NCBI GenBank assembly: GCA_009840005.1
Contig: VXOR01000029.1
Coordinates: 1 to 64,000 of the forward strand
Length of the DNA: 64,000 nt
Source of the DNA: Gemmatimonadota bacterium
GTDB taxonomy: Bacteria > Latescibacterota > UBA2968 > UBA8231
Reading direction: 5' to 3'
A program made the translations under genes and the position numbers. Shown here in pieces: positions 34,076 through 43,833 of this stretch (the first letter of the stretch is position 1; every line of letters starts with the position of its first letter). Below the pieces are notes generated by a model that saw only the letters and a list, made by a program, of their open reading frames with translations, made no database searches and was not told the DNA's origin.

Positions 34076-34333
34076 TCATACAACCTGTATTTGTTTCTTC
34101 GGCGTATGGGCGATGCCTAGCAAACCATCAATAGAAATGTCTTCGTCTAGTAGAGGCCAATGAATGCCGTAACCAGAGGGAGAAATCTCAAAAGTCGTCC
34201 TCTCTCGCTCCGAAGCCTCGGCGAGCACAGTCGATAGCTCGCTTACGTTAAATCGCTTTTGCTGGCCGTCTATAATCAGCATCATAAACTTGCCGTCAAA
34301 ACGCAGATCGCTTACATCGTGATATTTTTTCAT
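34076..34333 (-). CDS. DUF2442 family protein
   Basis: 85 residues. 'RFDGKFMMLIIDGQ' and 'EISPSGYGIHWPLLDEDISIDGLLG' are the family's marks. DUF2442 genes are usually paired with DUF4160 in putative toxin-antitoxin-like modules; no DUF4160 is seen here, so the partner may be lost. Function unknown. Confidence 0.82.
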   Translation of the reverse strand: MKKYHDVSDLRFDGKFMMLIIDGQQKRFNVSELSTVLAEASERERTTFEISPSGYGIHWPLLDEDISIDGLLGIAHTPKKQIQVV

Positions 34334-34384
34334 TTTATCCCTAGTACTGTCGGCATACTTCCATCACATCGAATCTGATGCTTT

Positions 34385-37300
34385 TTAGGTCGCCTCTTCC
34401 TTGCGCCCAAACGCCGACGTCATAATCCGCTGCATCGCCGTGCGGAAATCGTCGAAAAAGGTGTAAAACAGCGGCACCAACAAAAGCGTCAGCACCATGG
34501 AAGCCAGCAGGCCGCCGATCATCGTCCGGCCCAGCGGCGCGTACTCCAAGCCCACCATCTTGGAATTGCCCGCGGCCATTGGGATCAGCCCGAAAGCCGT
34601 GGTGAAGGTCGTCATCAGGATTGGCCGGAAGCGATGGCGGCCGGCTTCCACCAGTGCGTCGTAGCGCGACTTGCCCTCGGCCCGGAGCCGGTTGGCTAAG
34701 TCGATCAGCACGATGGCGTTGTTGACCACCACGCCGATCAGGATTACCGAGCCGATCATCGACATGATTTCAAAGGGCGTGTCGGTCACATATAGAACCC
34801 AGTAAACGCCGAGGAAGGAAAATGGGATCGACACGATCACCGACAGCGGCAGCACGAACGACTCGAAGAGTACCCCCATCAGCAAAAAGACGAAGGTCAC
34901 GGACATGATCAGGGCGAACTTCTGCGACTGGTCCTGCTCCTCTAGCTCCACAAATCGGGTGCCCTTGTCCCAGCGGTAGCCGCGCGGCATCTCAAAGCCC
35001 TGCATCACCTGATCGACTTGGGCGAAAAGATGTTGCGCCCGGTCCTTGGCGGCGCGGGCACTGACATTGAGCATGGTCTGGCGGTTCTCGCGCCGGATGT
35101 TGCCTAGGGTGCGCTCGACGTAGATGTCCGCTAGCGCCTCAAGGGACACTTCGAGGCCGTCGTCGGTGGGAAAGTTTTGGGTGCGCAGATCGTCTAGGCT
35201 CTGGCTGTCGTAGTTGGCTAGCCGCACGCGGATATCGACCTCGCGGCCGTCGTCGGTGTGGAACTTGTTGATATCTGTGCCGCGTAGTGCGTAGGCGATG
35301 GCTCCCGAGACCTGCTGGGGATCCACGCCGAAGCGCTGAATTTGGTCGCGGTCGAGGCGCAACTGTAGCTCAGTGCCGCCGCGGTCCATGTCGGTGTTGA
35401 CCGATAGCAAGCCGGGGATGCTCTCCAGCCGCCGCTCGACCTCGGCGGCCAGCCCGACCAGCACCTTGGTGTCTTCGCCATACAGGCTGACATTGACTCG
35501 GGCATCCTGCTCGGAGTTTTCCCAGTTGACCCGCAAGGTGATGCCTGGCGGCAGATAGAGCCGCTCGCGGATATCCTTTTCGACTTCTTTGTAGGTGAGG
35601 TACTCCTGTTCCTTCAAGCCCAGCGCGACATTCAAGTTGTCCCAAGCCACCTCATACCATTCCACGTCCTCTTCTTCGGCAAAAAACAGCGTTACCCGGC
35701 CCCAGCCACGGCGGAAGTAGGTGCGGAGCGTCTCGACGTTGTACTCCGCTTGGTGGGCCATCACCGTGTCCTCGACGGCGGTCATGAACTTCTCGGCTTG
35801 GTCCAGCGACTGGCCCGAAGGCATCTCAAAGGCCAAGTCCATCCGCACCTCGTTGCGCTCCTGACTGTCGGTGCGATCCATGCTATCCATTGGGATCTTA
35901 ATACTGGCGAAAAGGACCAAGGCGATGACGAAGGCGTCGAGGCGATTGTTCAGCACCCAGCCCAGCGAGCGCACATAGTGCTTGCGGCACCAAGCGATTA
36001 CTCGCGGCTCGCTTTTTTCTTTTTTCGTCGCCAACTTGAGCGCGGCGAGGGGGATAAAGATCAGGGCGATGAGCAGCGAGGCCACTAGTCCTGTGATGAC
36101 CGGCAAGCCGATTCTGAGCATCCAAAACGAAAACATCTCCTCGTCGCTCATCAGAATCAGGGGCAGGAAGACCACTACCGTCGTCAGAGTTGCCATGGTC
36201 ACCGCCAGCCCCACCTCGCCAGCCCCTTCAATCGAAGCCGTGCGCGGAGCGATACCTTCCTGGCGCTTGCGGTAGATGTTTTCGACGATGACGATGGCGT
36301 TGTCAACCACCAGTCCTAGGCTCAGCATCAGGCCCATCATCGTCGCTACATTCAACGACCAGCCTATGAAGTACAGGGCGATAATCGTCGTCAGAAGCGA
36401 CAGGGGGATCGCCAAGGTGATGATCATCGTGATGCGCACCGCGCGCAAAAAGAAGAAGAGCACTATGGCCGCGAACAGCCCACCCCACAGGCCGGAATTT
36501 TTGAGATTGCCAACCGAGTTGATCACTTGGTCGCCTTGGTTCCAGAACAGCTTGAAGTCCAAGCCTTCGAGCTTGGGATGTTCCTTCAGCTTGTCCAACT
36601 CCTCCTTCACGCCGTTGGAAACCTCGACGACATTGGCCTCCGACGCCTTGGTGACGCCGAAGCCCAGCGACTCCTTGCGGTTAATGCGGTTGACCCAGTC
36701 TTTCTCTGGCCGCTTATAGGAAACCTCAGCGATGTCGTCTAGCCGTAGTTGGTGTGCGGGATCTACCACGGTGTTGGCGACCTCTTCGATGTTTTGGAAG
36801 CGTCCCACCGAACGCACGTAGATCTTCTTGCCACCCTCGATCACCCAGCCCCCGGGTACGGTGAGGTTTTGGGCGCGGAGGCTGTTGAGGGCGTCAAAGA
36901 CATTGATCCCATGGCCGCGCACCTTGCCTTTGTCCAGCTCGACTATGACCTGTTTGCTGGGCGAACCCCAAAGCTCAATGTTGCCGACCCCATCAACGCG
37001 GCGCAGCGCCGGCTCCACATAGGTGTCGATAAGATGGCGCGGATCGGCGTGTTGGGTCTCAAAGATGATGGCACCATCCATGATCGGGATGTCGTTTTGA
37101 TCCCAGCGGCGCACCCACAGTTGCTCGATTTCGTCGGGCAGTTCGGGCATCACCCGGTCGAGCCGGTCTTTCATTTCGGCGAAGGCCAATTGCAGGTCGG
37201 TGCCCTTTTGGAACTCGACTCGAACATTGCCGCCGCCACTGTAGGCGCTAGAGCGGATATTCTTGACCCGACTGACTTGGGCGACGGCCTCTTCGAGGTG

Positions 37301-37516
37301 ACGCACCACTTTCTGCTCGACTTCGACCGCTCCAGCGTTGGGATAGCTGGCCCAGGCGAAAAGCCGGGGATAGTCAAAGCCTTCGGGGAAAAGCGTCAGC
37401 GGGATACGCGTGTAGGCGATATAGCCCACCACCAGCAGCGCGACCAGCGACATCACCACGGTCACCGGCCGGTTGACCGAAAAACGCGGCAGGGGATACT
37501 GGTTTGGCTTTTCCAT
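34385..37516 (-). CDS. RND efflux permease, 1043 residues
   Basis: Standard length for an HAE1-type inner-membrane pump: TM1 at 15-35, large periplasmic loop, TM2-6 at 340-500, a second periplasmic loop and TM8-12. The TM4 motif reads GLVVDNAIVIVEN with one Asp where AcrB has two, as in many metal or lipophile exporters of other subfamilies. It is the last gene of the operon after the adaptor and the large RND protein. Two RND subunits with one adaptor may form a mixed trimer, as known for MdtBC. Confidence 0.94.
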   Translation of the reverse strand: MEKPNQYPLPRFSVNRPVTVVMSLVALLVVGYIAYTRIPLTLFPEGFDYPRLFAWASYPNAGAVEVEQKVVRHLEEAVAQVSRVKNIRSSAYSGGGNVRVEFQKGTDLQLAFAEMKDRLDRVMPELPDEIEQLWVRRWDQNDIPIMDGAIIFETQHADPRHLIDTYVEPALRRVDGVGNIELWGSPSKQVIVELDKGKVRGHGINVFDALNSLRAQNLTVPGGWVIEGGKKIYVRSVGRFQNIEEVANTVVDPAHQLRLDDIAEVSYKRPEKDWVNRINRKESLGFGVTKASEANVVEVSNGVKEELDKLKEHPKLEGLDFKLFWNQGDQVINSVGNLKNSGLWGGLFAAIVLFFFLRAVRITMIITLAIPLSLLTTIIALYFIGWSLNVATMMGLMLSLGLVVDNAIVIVENIYRKRQEGIAPRTASIEGAGEVGLAVTMATLTTVVVFLPLILMSDEEMFSFWMLRIGLPVITGLVASLLIALIFIPLAALKLATKKEKSEPRVIAWCRKHYVRSLGWVLNNRLDAFVIALVLFASIKIPMDSMDRTDSQERNEVRMDLAFEMPSGQSLDQAEKFMTAVEDTVMAHQAEYNVETLRTYFRRGWGRVTLFFAEEEDVEWYEVAWDNLNVALGLKEQEYLTYKEVEKDIRERLYLPPGITLRVNWENSEQDARVNVSLYGEDTKVLVGLAAEVERRLESIPGLLSVNTDMDRGGTELQLRLDRDQIQRFGVDPQQVSGAIAYALRGTDINKFHTDDGREVDIRVRLANYDSQSLDDLRTQNFPTDDGLEVSLEALADIYVERTLGNIRRENRQTMLNVSARAAKDRAQHLFAQVDQVMQGFEMPRGYRWDKGTRFVELEEQDQSQKFALIMSVTFVFLLMGVLFESFVLPLSVIVSIPFSFLGVYWVLYVTDTPFEIMSMIGSVILIGVVVNNAIVLIDLANRLRAEGKSRYDALVEAGRHRFRPILMTTFTTAFGLIPMAAGNSKMVGLEYAPLGRTMIGGLLASMVLTLLLVPLFYTFFDDFRTAMQRIMTSAFGRKEEAT

Positions 37517-37525
37517 CGGTTCCTC

Positions 37526-40500
37526 CTAGGCCCGGCGATCGACCAGTGAATACACGGTCGGGATCACCACGAGGGTGAGGAAGGTGGAAGAGACGAGGCC
37601 GGCGATCACAGTCAGGGCCATCGGCGTGCGAATCTCGGCCCCCTCGCCCAGCCCCAAGGCCATCGGCAGTAGCCCCAAGACCGTCGTCGCCGTGGTCATG
37701 GCGATCGGGCGCAACCGCACGGCACCGGCTTGGATGATGGCTTCGGTCTTTTCCATGCCGGTGCGGCGCAAGGTATTGATGTAGTCAATGAGCACGATGG
37801 CGTTGTTGACGACGATGCCGGCCAGCATAATCAGGCCGATAAAGACCACCACGCTCAAAGCTACCTGCGCCAGATAGAGCGCCACCACCACGCCGATCAG
37901 CGCCAGAGGCACCGTGAACATAATGACGAAGGGATGGACCAGCGACTCGAACTGGCTGGCCATCACCACATAGACGAGGAAGATAGCCAGCACCAGAGCA
38001 AAGTAGAGACTCTGCAATGAAGTCTCCATCTCTTCGTTCTGGCCGCTGATCATAAAGTCGAAACCCATCGGGAAGTCCATCTTCCCCAGTTCGTCGTGGA
38101 TCAGGCCCGAAGCCGTGCCCAGATCGACGCCTTGGATATTGGCCGTGACTACTGCGGCGCGCTGCTGGTCAATGCGGCGGATCTCGCTCGGCCCCTCGTT
38201 GACCCGGATATCGGCCACCGAGGAAAGCGGAATCGGAATAGGCGCATTGGGATTGATCACCAGCCGCTGTAGCTCATCCAGCCCGAGGCGATCCTCCTCG
38301 CGCAGCCGCACCAGCACGTCGATCTGGCGCTCGTCTTGGCGAAAGTCGGTGGCGACCTTGCCCTGCACTTTGTGGCGCACCAGTTCGGCGACGTTGCGCA
38401 GCGATAGGCCGTAGGTCGCGAGTTGGTCGCGCTTGTAGCTGATTTGTAGCTCGGGGTTGCCCGCCTGCAGCGAGGATTTGACGTCGACTAGCCCGGGCAA
38501 ACCGGCCATCCGCGACTCGGCTTCCAAGCTCAACTGGCGCAACTGGCGCAGATTGTAGCCGCGAATCTCGACCTCGATGGGCGTCTTAAAGCTGAATAGG
38601 GCCGGGTGCGAGACTTCAACCTCGATTTCGGGAATCTCGTCAACCTCGTCCCGCAGATGTCGGATTAACGCGGCCTCTTGCGCGGCGCTGGATCCCTCCT
38701 CCATGCGGACCGTTACTTGGGCGGTGTGCTCGCCTTCTTCGGCCGAGGAACTCGCCGACCGGTCGGTGCCCACGGTCGTCGCTATCCGCACGACTTGGGG
38801 CTGTTTGCCAGCTAGTTCTTCGATCTGGCGCACGATCTCGGCGGTTTCTTCCAGCGGCGTCCCCACCGGCAGTCTGAGGTCGAGGTTAAATTCAGCTTGG
38901 TGGACTTGGGGGATTAGTTCAGTGCCCAAATCGGGGAGGAGCTTGTACCAGCAGACTAACAGAGCGGCTAGGGCACCACCGATAATCAGCAACCGCTTCC
39001 TGAGCGCCCAGCCCAACAGGGCCGGATAGGTCTGCTGCACTAGCCCGAAGCCGCGTTCAAACGCAAAGAGCAGCGGCAAAAAGACCGGCATCAGCAAGAT
39101 GCCTAGCAGAAACAACATCAGCACCAGCACTAGCCCGACGAGCATCAACGCCACATGCAGGACGATGCCCACCAGCCTGAGTACCGTGCCCAAGACGAAG
39201 CGCACGCCTGCCAGATAGACCAGCGCCAGCGGTAGCGACAGGAATTTGAGCGTCTTCCACGCTAAGTGCTCGGACCTGTTCACCCAGTGCCAGTAGCGCT
39301 GCCCAGCCTCGCCGAGGATGCGCGGCGACTCAAAGCCGAGGATGCCCGGCCAGACGCGCTCGAAGAAGGTCCACTCGCCGATGCGGCTTTCCGCAGCCCA
39401 AGCACCGACCCAGCTCTGAAAGGTCCGCTCGCGCTTGAACCAGAAGAACTCGACGGGTTTGATTAGCCACCACAACAGCTCGGCGACGAGCAGGAAGGAA
39501 CCTTTGAGCACCGCCGCCACGAGGGTTGCCGCGGCCAGCCCGATCCGCAACAGCACTTCGCCGATTAAGTAGGGCAGCGATAGGGCCACCCGCGCCGCCT
39601 TGTGCCACCGGCTTCCCGGTTCGCTAAATACCGCGCGGGCCCGGCTCAGTGCTTGAAGGCGCAAAAAGTCGCTGCGACCGATCTGCTCGGCCAGTCCGCC
39701 TTGGCGGTCGATTTGGCGCGAGGCCAGCATGGGAATGAAAAACAGCGCCACCCCCAACGAGGCCAACAGCGAGAACACGACCGTCAGCGCCATATCGCCG
39801 AAGATCTGCCCGGCTACACCCTCGACGAAGACGATGGGGAAAAACACCGTGATCGTCGTCAGCGTCGAGGCCAACACCGCGGTACCGACCTCGCGGGTGC
39901 CGCGGACGGTCGCTTGGACCAGATCGTCGCCCTCTTCCCGACAGCGAAAGATGCTCTCCAGCACCACGATTGAGTTATCGACCAGCATCCCGATTCCGAG
40001 GGCCAAGCCGCCGAGCGACATGATGTTGAGCGACACGTCGAACATGTACATCGGCGCGAAGGTCGCCATGATCGACACCGGGATCGTCAGGCCGACGATT
40101 AGCGTGTGGACCACGTTGCGCAAAAACACCAAGAGCACGAGCACGGCCATGGTCCCGCCGATGACCGCATTGATTTGGACCTCGGTGATCGAATTCTCGA
40201 TAAAACCCGACTGATCGGACAAAAGCTCTAGCTTGGCTCCTGGGGGCAGGCGGTGGCCGATGAAGTCGGTCATCCGCAAATACTCCATCGCCTTGCGGGC
40301 TTCCTCCTGCTTCTTCGCCTGTAGTTCCTTTTGTTGCTCTTCCTCGTTCTTTGTCGAATCGGCTCTTGCAGCCTCTTGCTTTTTTCGCGCCTCTTCTTGC
40401 TCTTGCTTTTTTTGCTCCTCGCTGCGCTTGGCCATTTCTTGAGCTTCGCGGGTCTTCTGCTCCACGTACGCGCGCTGCTCTGGCAAGCCGAAGAGCGCGT

Positions 40501-41431
40501 TGCGAACCCTTTCGGCGACGGCGACGATGTTGGCGTCGCCTTCCTTGTAGATCTCGATTTCGACGCTCTCTCGGCCATTGACCCGGGTGATGATCTCGCG
40601 GTCCTTATGCGAGCGAAAGACCTCGCCGATGTCGCGCAGATACACATCGGCGTTGCCGTACCGCGCCACGATCAGCCCGGCTATCTCATCGACGGTGGCG
40701 AACTCGTTGAGCGTGCGGATTAGGTACTCGACTTGGCCCTCGCGCAAGTTGCCGCCGGGCAAATTGACGTTGTTTTGCGCTAGGCGGTTGTTTATCTGAT
40801 TGATGTCCAAGCCCATCACCGCGATCTGGCGCTCGTTGAGCGCGACGTGGATTTCCTCTTCCAAGCCGCCCTTGATTTTGACCGCCGCCACCCCGACTAG
40901 CGCCTCCAACTCGCGCTTGATGTCGTGCTCGGCGAGGTAGCGCAGTGCGTAGAGGTCTTGCGGGCCGTGTAGGCCGATGCGGATGATTGGGTCTAGCGAG
41001 GGGTCGTAGCGCAGCAGGAGGGGTTTCTCGGCGTCTTGCGGCAGCCAGACGCGGTCGGCCTTCTCGCGGATCTCTTGGGACATCGCGTTCATGTCGGTGT
41101 CCCATTCAAATTCGAGAATGATGTCCGACTGCCCGGCCTTGGAGATGGAGCTGATGTTGACGAGGTGAGGCACAATGCCCAGTTCCTGCTCCAAGGGGCG
41201 GGAGAGCAGGGTCTCGACTTCCTCCGGTGCCGTGCCCGGATATTCGGTGCGCACCGTCAGGGTCGGGTAGGAAATGTCGGGCATTAGGTTCAGCGAGAGC
41301 CGCTGATAGGAGACCCAGCCGAAAACGCACACGGCCAGCACCACCATGAGAATGGCGACGGGCCGCCGGGTTGCAATAGCGAAGCGAGACGTGCTAAGGG
41401 GCTGCTGCACGGGCCGTTCGGCTGAGCTCAT
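37526..41431 (-). CDS. Oversized RND efflux permease, 1301 residues
   Basis: An HAE1-type RND protein with two large insertions. Residues about 320-385 form a highly charged Lys/Glu/Gln coiled coil placed just before TM2, in the periplasmic part. Residues about 571-800, between TM6 and TM7, hold some 200 extra residues with at least four long hydrophobic stretches (about 612-642, 644-664, 729-752 and 753-790). TM4 keeps GMLVDNSIVVLE. A homologue of normal size would be near 1050. The gene sits between the adaptor (8 bases upstream) and the second RND gene (9 bases downstream), so the operon is tight. There is no frameshift: the extra sequence is in frame and hydrophobic in a regular pattern. 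Confidence 0.92.
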   Translation of the reverse strand: MSSAERPVQQPLSTSRFAIATRRPVAILMVVLAVCVFGWVSYQRLSLNLMPDISYPTLTVRTEYPGTAPEEVETLLSRPLEQELGIVPHLVNISSISKAGQSDIILEFEWDTDMNAMSQEIREKADRVWLPQDAEKPLLLRYDPSLDPIIRIGLHGPQDLYALRYLAEHDIKRELEALVGVAAVKIKGGLEEEIHVALNERQIAVMGLDINQINNRLAQNNVNLPGGNLREGQVEYLIRTLNEFATVDEIAGLIVARYGNADVYLRDIGEVFRSHKDREIITRVNGRESVEIEIYKEGDANIVAVAERVRNALFGLPEQRAYVEQKTREAQEMAKRSEEQKKQEQEEARKKQEAARADSTKNEEEQQKELQAKKQEEARKAMEYLRMTDFIGHRLPPGAKLELLSDQSGFIENSITEVQINAVIGGTMAVLVLLVFLRNVVHTLIVGLTIPVSIMATFAPMYMFDVSLNIMSLGGLALGIGMLVDNSIVVLESIFRCREEGDDLVQATVRGTREVGTAVLASTLTTITVFFPIVFVEGVAGQIFGDMALTVVFSLLASLGVALFFIPMLASRQIDRQGGLAEQIGRSDFLRLQALSRARAVFSEPGSRWHKAARVALSLPYLIGEVLLRIGLAAATLVAAVLKGSFLLVAELLWWLIKPVEFFWFKRERTFQSWVGAWAAESRIGEWTFFERVWPGILGFESPRILGEAGQRYWHWVNRSEHLAWKTLKFLSLPLALVYLAGVRFVLGTVLRLVGIVLHVALMLVGLVLVLMLFLLGILLMPVFLPLLFAFERGFGLVQQTYPALLGWALRKRLLIIGGALAALLVCWYKLLPDLGTELIPQVHQAEFNLDLRLPVGTPLEETAEIVRQIEELAGKQPQVVRIATTVGTDRSASSSAEEGEHTAQVTVRMEEGSSAAQEAALIRHLRDEVDEIPEIEVEVSHPALFSFKTPIEVEIRGYNLRQLRQLSLEAESRMAGLPGLVDVKSSLQAGNPELQISYKRDQLATYGLSLRNVAELVRHKVQGKVATDFRQDERQIDVLVRLREEDRLGLDELQRLVINPNAPIPIPLSSVADIRVNEGPSEIRRIDQQRAAVVTANIQGVDLGTASGLIHDELGKMDFPMGFDFMISGQNEEMETSLQSLYFALVLAIFLVYVVMASQFESLVHPFVIMFTVPLALIGVVVALYLAQVALSVVVFIGLIMLAGIVVNNAIVLIDYINTLRRTGMEKTEAIIQAGAVRLRPIAMTTATTVLGLLPMALGLGEGAEIRTPMALTVIAGLVSSTFLTLVVIPTVYSLVDRRA

Positions 41432-41439
41432 GTCGAAGC

Positions 41440-42576
41440 CTAGCCTTGGCTCGCGTCTTCGGCGAGCTCAGCCGAGCCGTCGTCGGCTGAGTTGACTATG
41501 CGCACCCGCGTGCTGTCCTTGAGGCCGTTTTGTCCGACGACGATGATTGGAGTGCCGGAGTCGATGCCGGCGAGCGACTCGATAAAGTCGGTGTCCTCAA
41601 ACCCAGGCTGCAACTTGATCCGCGCGGCCGTGGTGTCCACGACGGCGAACACGAACCGGTCGCCGCCGTCGTACACGATCGCCTGCTTGGGTATCAGCAC
41701 GGCGTCGGTGTGCGTGGCGGTGACAATGCGCACGTTGACGAAGAGGCCGGGCCGCAGGTACTCCCAGCGGTCGCGCAAGCCCACCGTGACCTTGAAGGTG
41801 CCGCTCCTCGGATCGACTACGGGACTGATGCGCTTGACCCAGCCGTGGAATTTCTTGTCGGGCAAAAAGTCCGAGGTGATAAGGGCCTGCTGGCCGTTGC
41901 CGATGGTGGTGAGGTATTGGCCGGGCGCAAAGACGCGGGCGATCAGGTCGTCGAGTTTGATGAGGTCGTAGAGCTTGCTACTCGGCCCCACCCGAGCGCC
42001 GACTTGCACGTAGCGCTCGGTGATCACGCCGGAAAACGGCGCAATGACTTCTGCGTATTCCAGCTCTAGGCGGACGCGCTCTAGCCGGAGACGGGATTGT
42101 TCAAAGTTGTATTTGTTGGTCTCGAACTCTTGGTCGCTGATGAGGTTGCGCTCAAACATGGCCTCGGTGCGCTTGAAGCCAGTCTGCTGATAGTGATAGT
42201 TGGCTTGAGCTTCCTCAACGGCGATGCGCAACTGCTTGTCTTCGATGCTGAGGAGGGTGTCGCCCACTTCGACGCGGTCGCCTTCTTCGACGTTGAGTTG
42301 TTTGACGAGGCCGCTGATTTGGGGATAAATCTCGACGGCCGCCTCGGTCTCGATGGTCGAGTTGAACAGCAGATGGGCGGAAATTTCGCCCGTGTGTGCG
42401 AGGGCGACTTCGACGGGTATTGCTTCTATGGGCTTGGAGAGGCTATCGGCGGCTGTGCTGTCGGCTTGGGCCGCTGGGTCTGCGCCGTCCCCTTCGTCTT
42501 GTCCGCCCACTTGCACGCTGCAAGCCCCCAAAGTTGCTGCCAACAATAGTACGCCTGCCTTGTGCCATGCGTTCAA
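41440..42576 (-). CDS. RND membrane-fusion (adaptor) lipoprotein
   Basis: 378 residues. Lipobox LGAC at Cys19, an acidic linker, then a lipoyl half-motif (VKQLNVEEGDRVEVGDTLL), an alpha-hairpin and the second half 'APFSGVITERYVQVGARVG', followed by beta-barrel and membrane-proximal domains. It joins the inner-membrane RND pump to an outer-membrane channel; no TolC gene is adjacent. First gene of the operon, divergent from the rhodanese gene. The intergenic 42577-42687 has a TATAAT at 42639-42644. Confidence 0.94.
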   Translation of the reverse strand: MNAWHKAGVLLLAATLGACSVQVGGQDEGDGADPAAQADSTAADSLSKPIEAIPVEVALAHTGEISAHLLFNSTIETEAAVEIYPQISGLVKQLNVEEGDRVEVGDTLLSIEDKQLRIAVEEAQANYHYQQTGFKRTEAMFERNLISDQEFETNKYNFEQSRLRLERVRLELEYAEVIAPFSGVITERYVQVGARVGPSSKLYDLIKLDDLIARVFAPGQYLTTIGNGQQALITSDFLPDKKFHGWVKRISPVVDPRSGTFKVTVGLRDRWEYLRPGLFVNVRIVTATHTDAVLIPKQAIVYDGGDRFVFAVVDTTAARIKLQPGFEDTDFIESLAGIDSGTPIIVVGQNGLKDSTRVRIVNSADDGSAELAEDASQG

Positions 42577-42687
42577 AATCGTCTTTCTCCGGGTTTGTGG
42601 GCTTGTAAATGGCGAAAGTAGTGCGTTACCTTATTGTATATAATCCAACTCTGCAAAGCGGACATTGTCAAATAGAGATGAGGTATC

Positions 42688-43110
42688 GTGAACTATCAAA
42701 ACGTCAGTCCCACTGAGGCGAAGGAATTGCTTGAAGGCGACGCGGGCGCGGTCTATATCGACGTCCGCTCCATCCCCGAATACGAGGGCGGTCATCCGAC
42801 CGGCGCATTCAACATCCCCATCATGCAACGCCACGCCGCGGGCATGGTTCCCAACCTCGATTTTGTTCAGGTCGTCCAAGCCCATTTTGCTGCGGACGCC
42901 AAGTTACTCGTCGGCTGTCAGTCGGGCGTGCGCTCCATGCGGGCTTGTGAGGCGCTCGTCGCTGCTGGCTTTACGGATGTGGCCAATGTCACCGCCGGTT
43001 TTGGCGGGTCGCGCACCGAGCGCGGCTGGCAGGCTCTCGGCTTTCCGGTCGAATCTGGTGCCAGCGACGACAAAGGCTACGAGGCCCTAAGCGGCGATTC
43101 GGGCGCGTGA
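42688..43110 (+). CDS. Rhodanese-like sulfurtransferase
   Basis: 140 residues. The active-site loop CQSGVRS (Cys near residue 72) is complete, after the DVRSIPEYEGGHPTGAFNIP signature. It would move sulfane sulfur. GTG start with AGATGAGG ahead. The stop overlaps the start of the siroheme dehydrogenase (GTGA), so the two are one unit, which fits sulfur/siroheme metabolism. Confidence 0.9.
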   Translation: MNYQNVSPTEAKELLEGDAGAVYIDVRSIPEYEGGHPTGAFNIPIMQRHAAGMVPNLDFVQVVQAHFAADAKLLVGCQSGVRSMRACEALVAAGFTDVANVTAGFGGSRTERGWQALGFPVESGASDDKGYEALSGDSGA

Positions 43111-43802
43111 GCGAGTTGCCCAATCCCTATTTTCAGGTGGGGCTCGACGTGATGGACCAGCCCTGCTTGGTCATCGGTGGTGGGCGCGAGGCTGAAGACA
43201 AGGCCGGTCGCTTGCTAGCCGCGGGTGCGCGGTTGACGGTGATAAGCCCAAGCGCGACGCCCGCGCTCGTCGAATGGGGTGCAGCCGGTCGCCTTACCCA
43301 CCACCCGCGTTGCTTTGCGGAGTCCGACCTCGATGACGTGTTCTTGGTGCTGAATACCGTGCGCGACAGTGCGCTGACGGCGCGGGTGTACGAACTCGCC
43401 ACGGCGCGCAAGGCCCTGATCAACTCCTACGACAACCCGGCCTATTCCAATGTTGGCATGGTGGCCTTGGTGCATCCGGGCCACTTGCGGCTGAGCATCT
43501 CCACCTCCAACGCCAGTCCTGCGCTATCCAGTCGCTTGCGACAAGATTTCGAAGAGATTTTCGCCGGGGAATTTGCTGCGTATCTCGACTGTTTGGCTGA
43601 GGCGCGCCAGCGAGTGCGCGCCAAAGTAGAAGACCGCGAGACGCGCTTTGCCTTGCTGCGCTCTTTGGTCAGCGGCTTCCGCTTGGAAGGGACGCTGCAC
43701 TATCCAGCCGACTGGAAGCGGCATGTAGATGCGCTGCTGACGTGTGAATTGGAACTTTGCGGCACGGAGAAGCGGTGTGCGGATTGTCCGTTGGGAAGCT
43801 GA
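43107..43802 (+). CDS. Precorrin-2 dehydrogenase / siroheme synthase (CysG N-terminal type)
   Basis: 231 residues. Rossmann motif VIGGGREAEDKAGRL, then 'NSYDNPAYSNVGMVALVHPGHLRLSISTSNASPALSSRLR' region near 110-150, characteristic of Met8/CysG-A. It oxidises precorrin-2 to sirohydrochlorin and may insert iron. No uroporphyrinogen methyltransferase domain is attached, so CobA must be elsewhere. The C-terminus has four cysteines in 18 residues (CELELC...KRCADC), not a standard part of the family, and possibly a metal site. Confidence 0.9.
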   Translation: MSELPNPYFQVGLDVMDQPCLVIGGGREAEDKAGRLLAAGARLTVISPSATPALVEWGAAGRLTHHPRCFAESDLDDVFLVLNTVRDSALTARVYELATARKALINSYDNPAYSNVGMVALVHPGHLRLSISTSNASPALSSRLRQDFEEIFAGEFAAYLDCLAEARQRVRAKVEDRETRFALLRSLVSGFRLEGTLHYPADWKRHVDALLTCELELCGTEKRCADCPLGS

Positions 43803-43833
43803 ATTGGGAAGACATCACAACCGGGCTAAAAAA

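Noticed and set aside
36749..37549. 266-codon frame opposite the second RND gene
   Set aside because: Antisense shadow; composition follows the codon phase of the RND gene.
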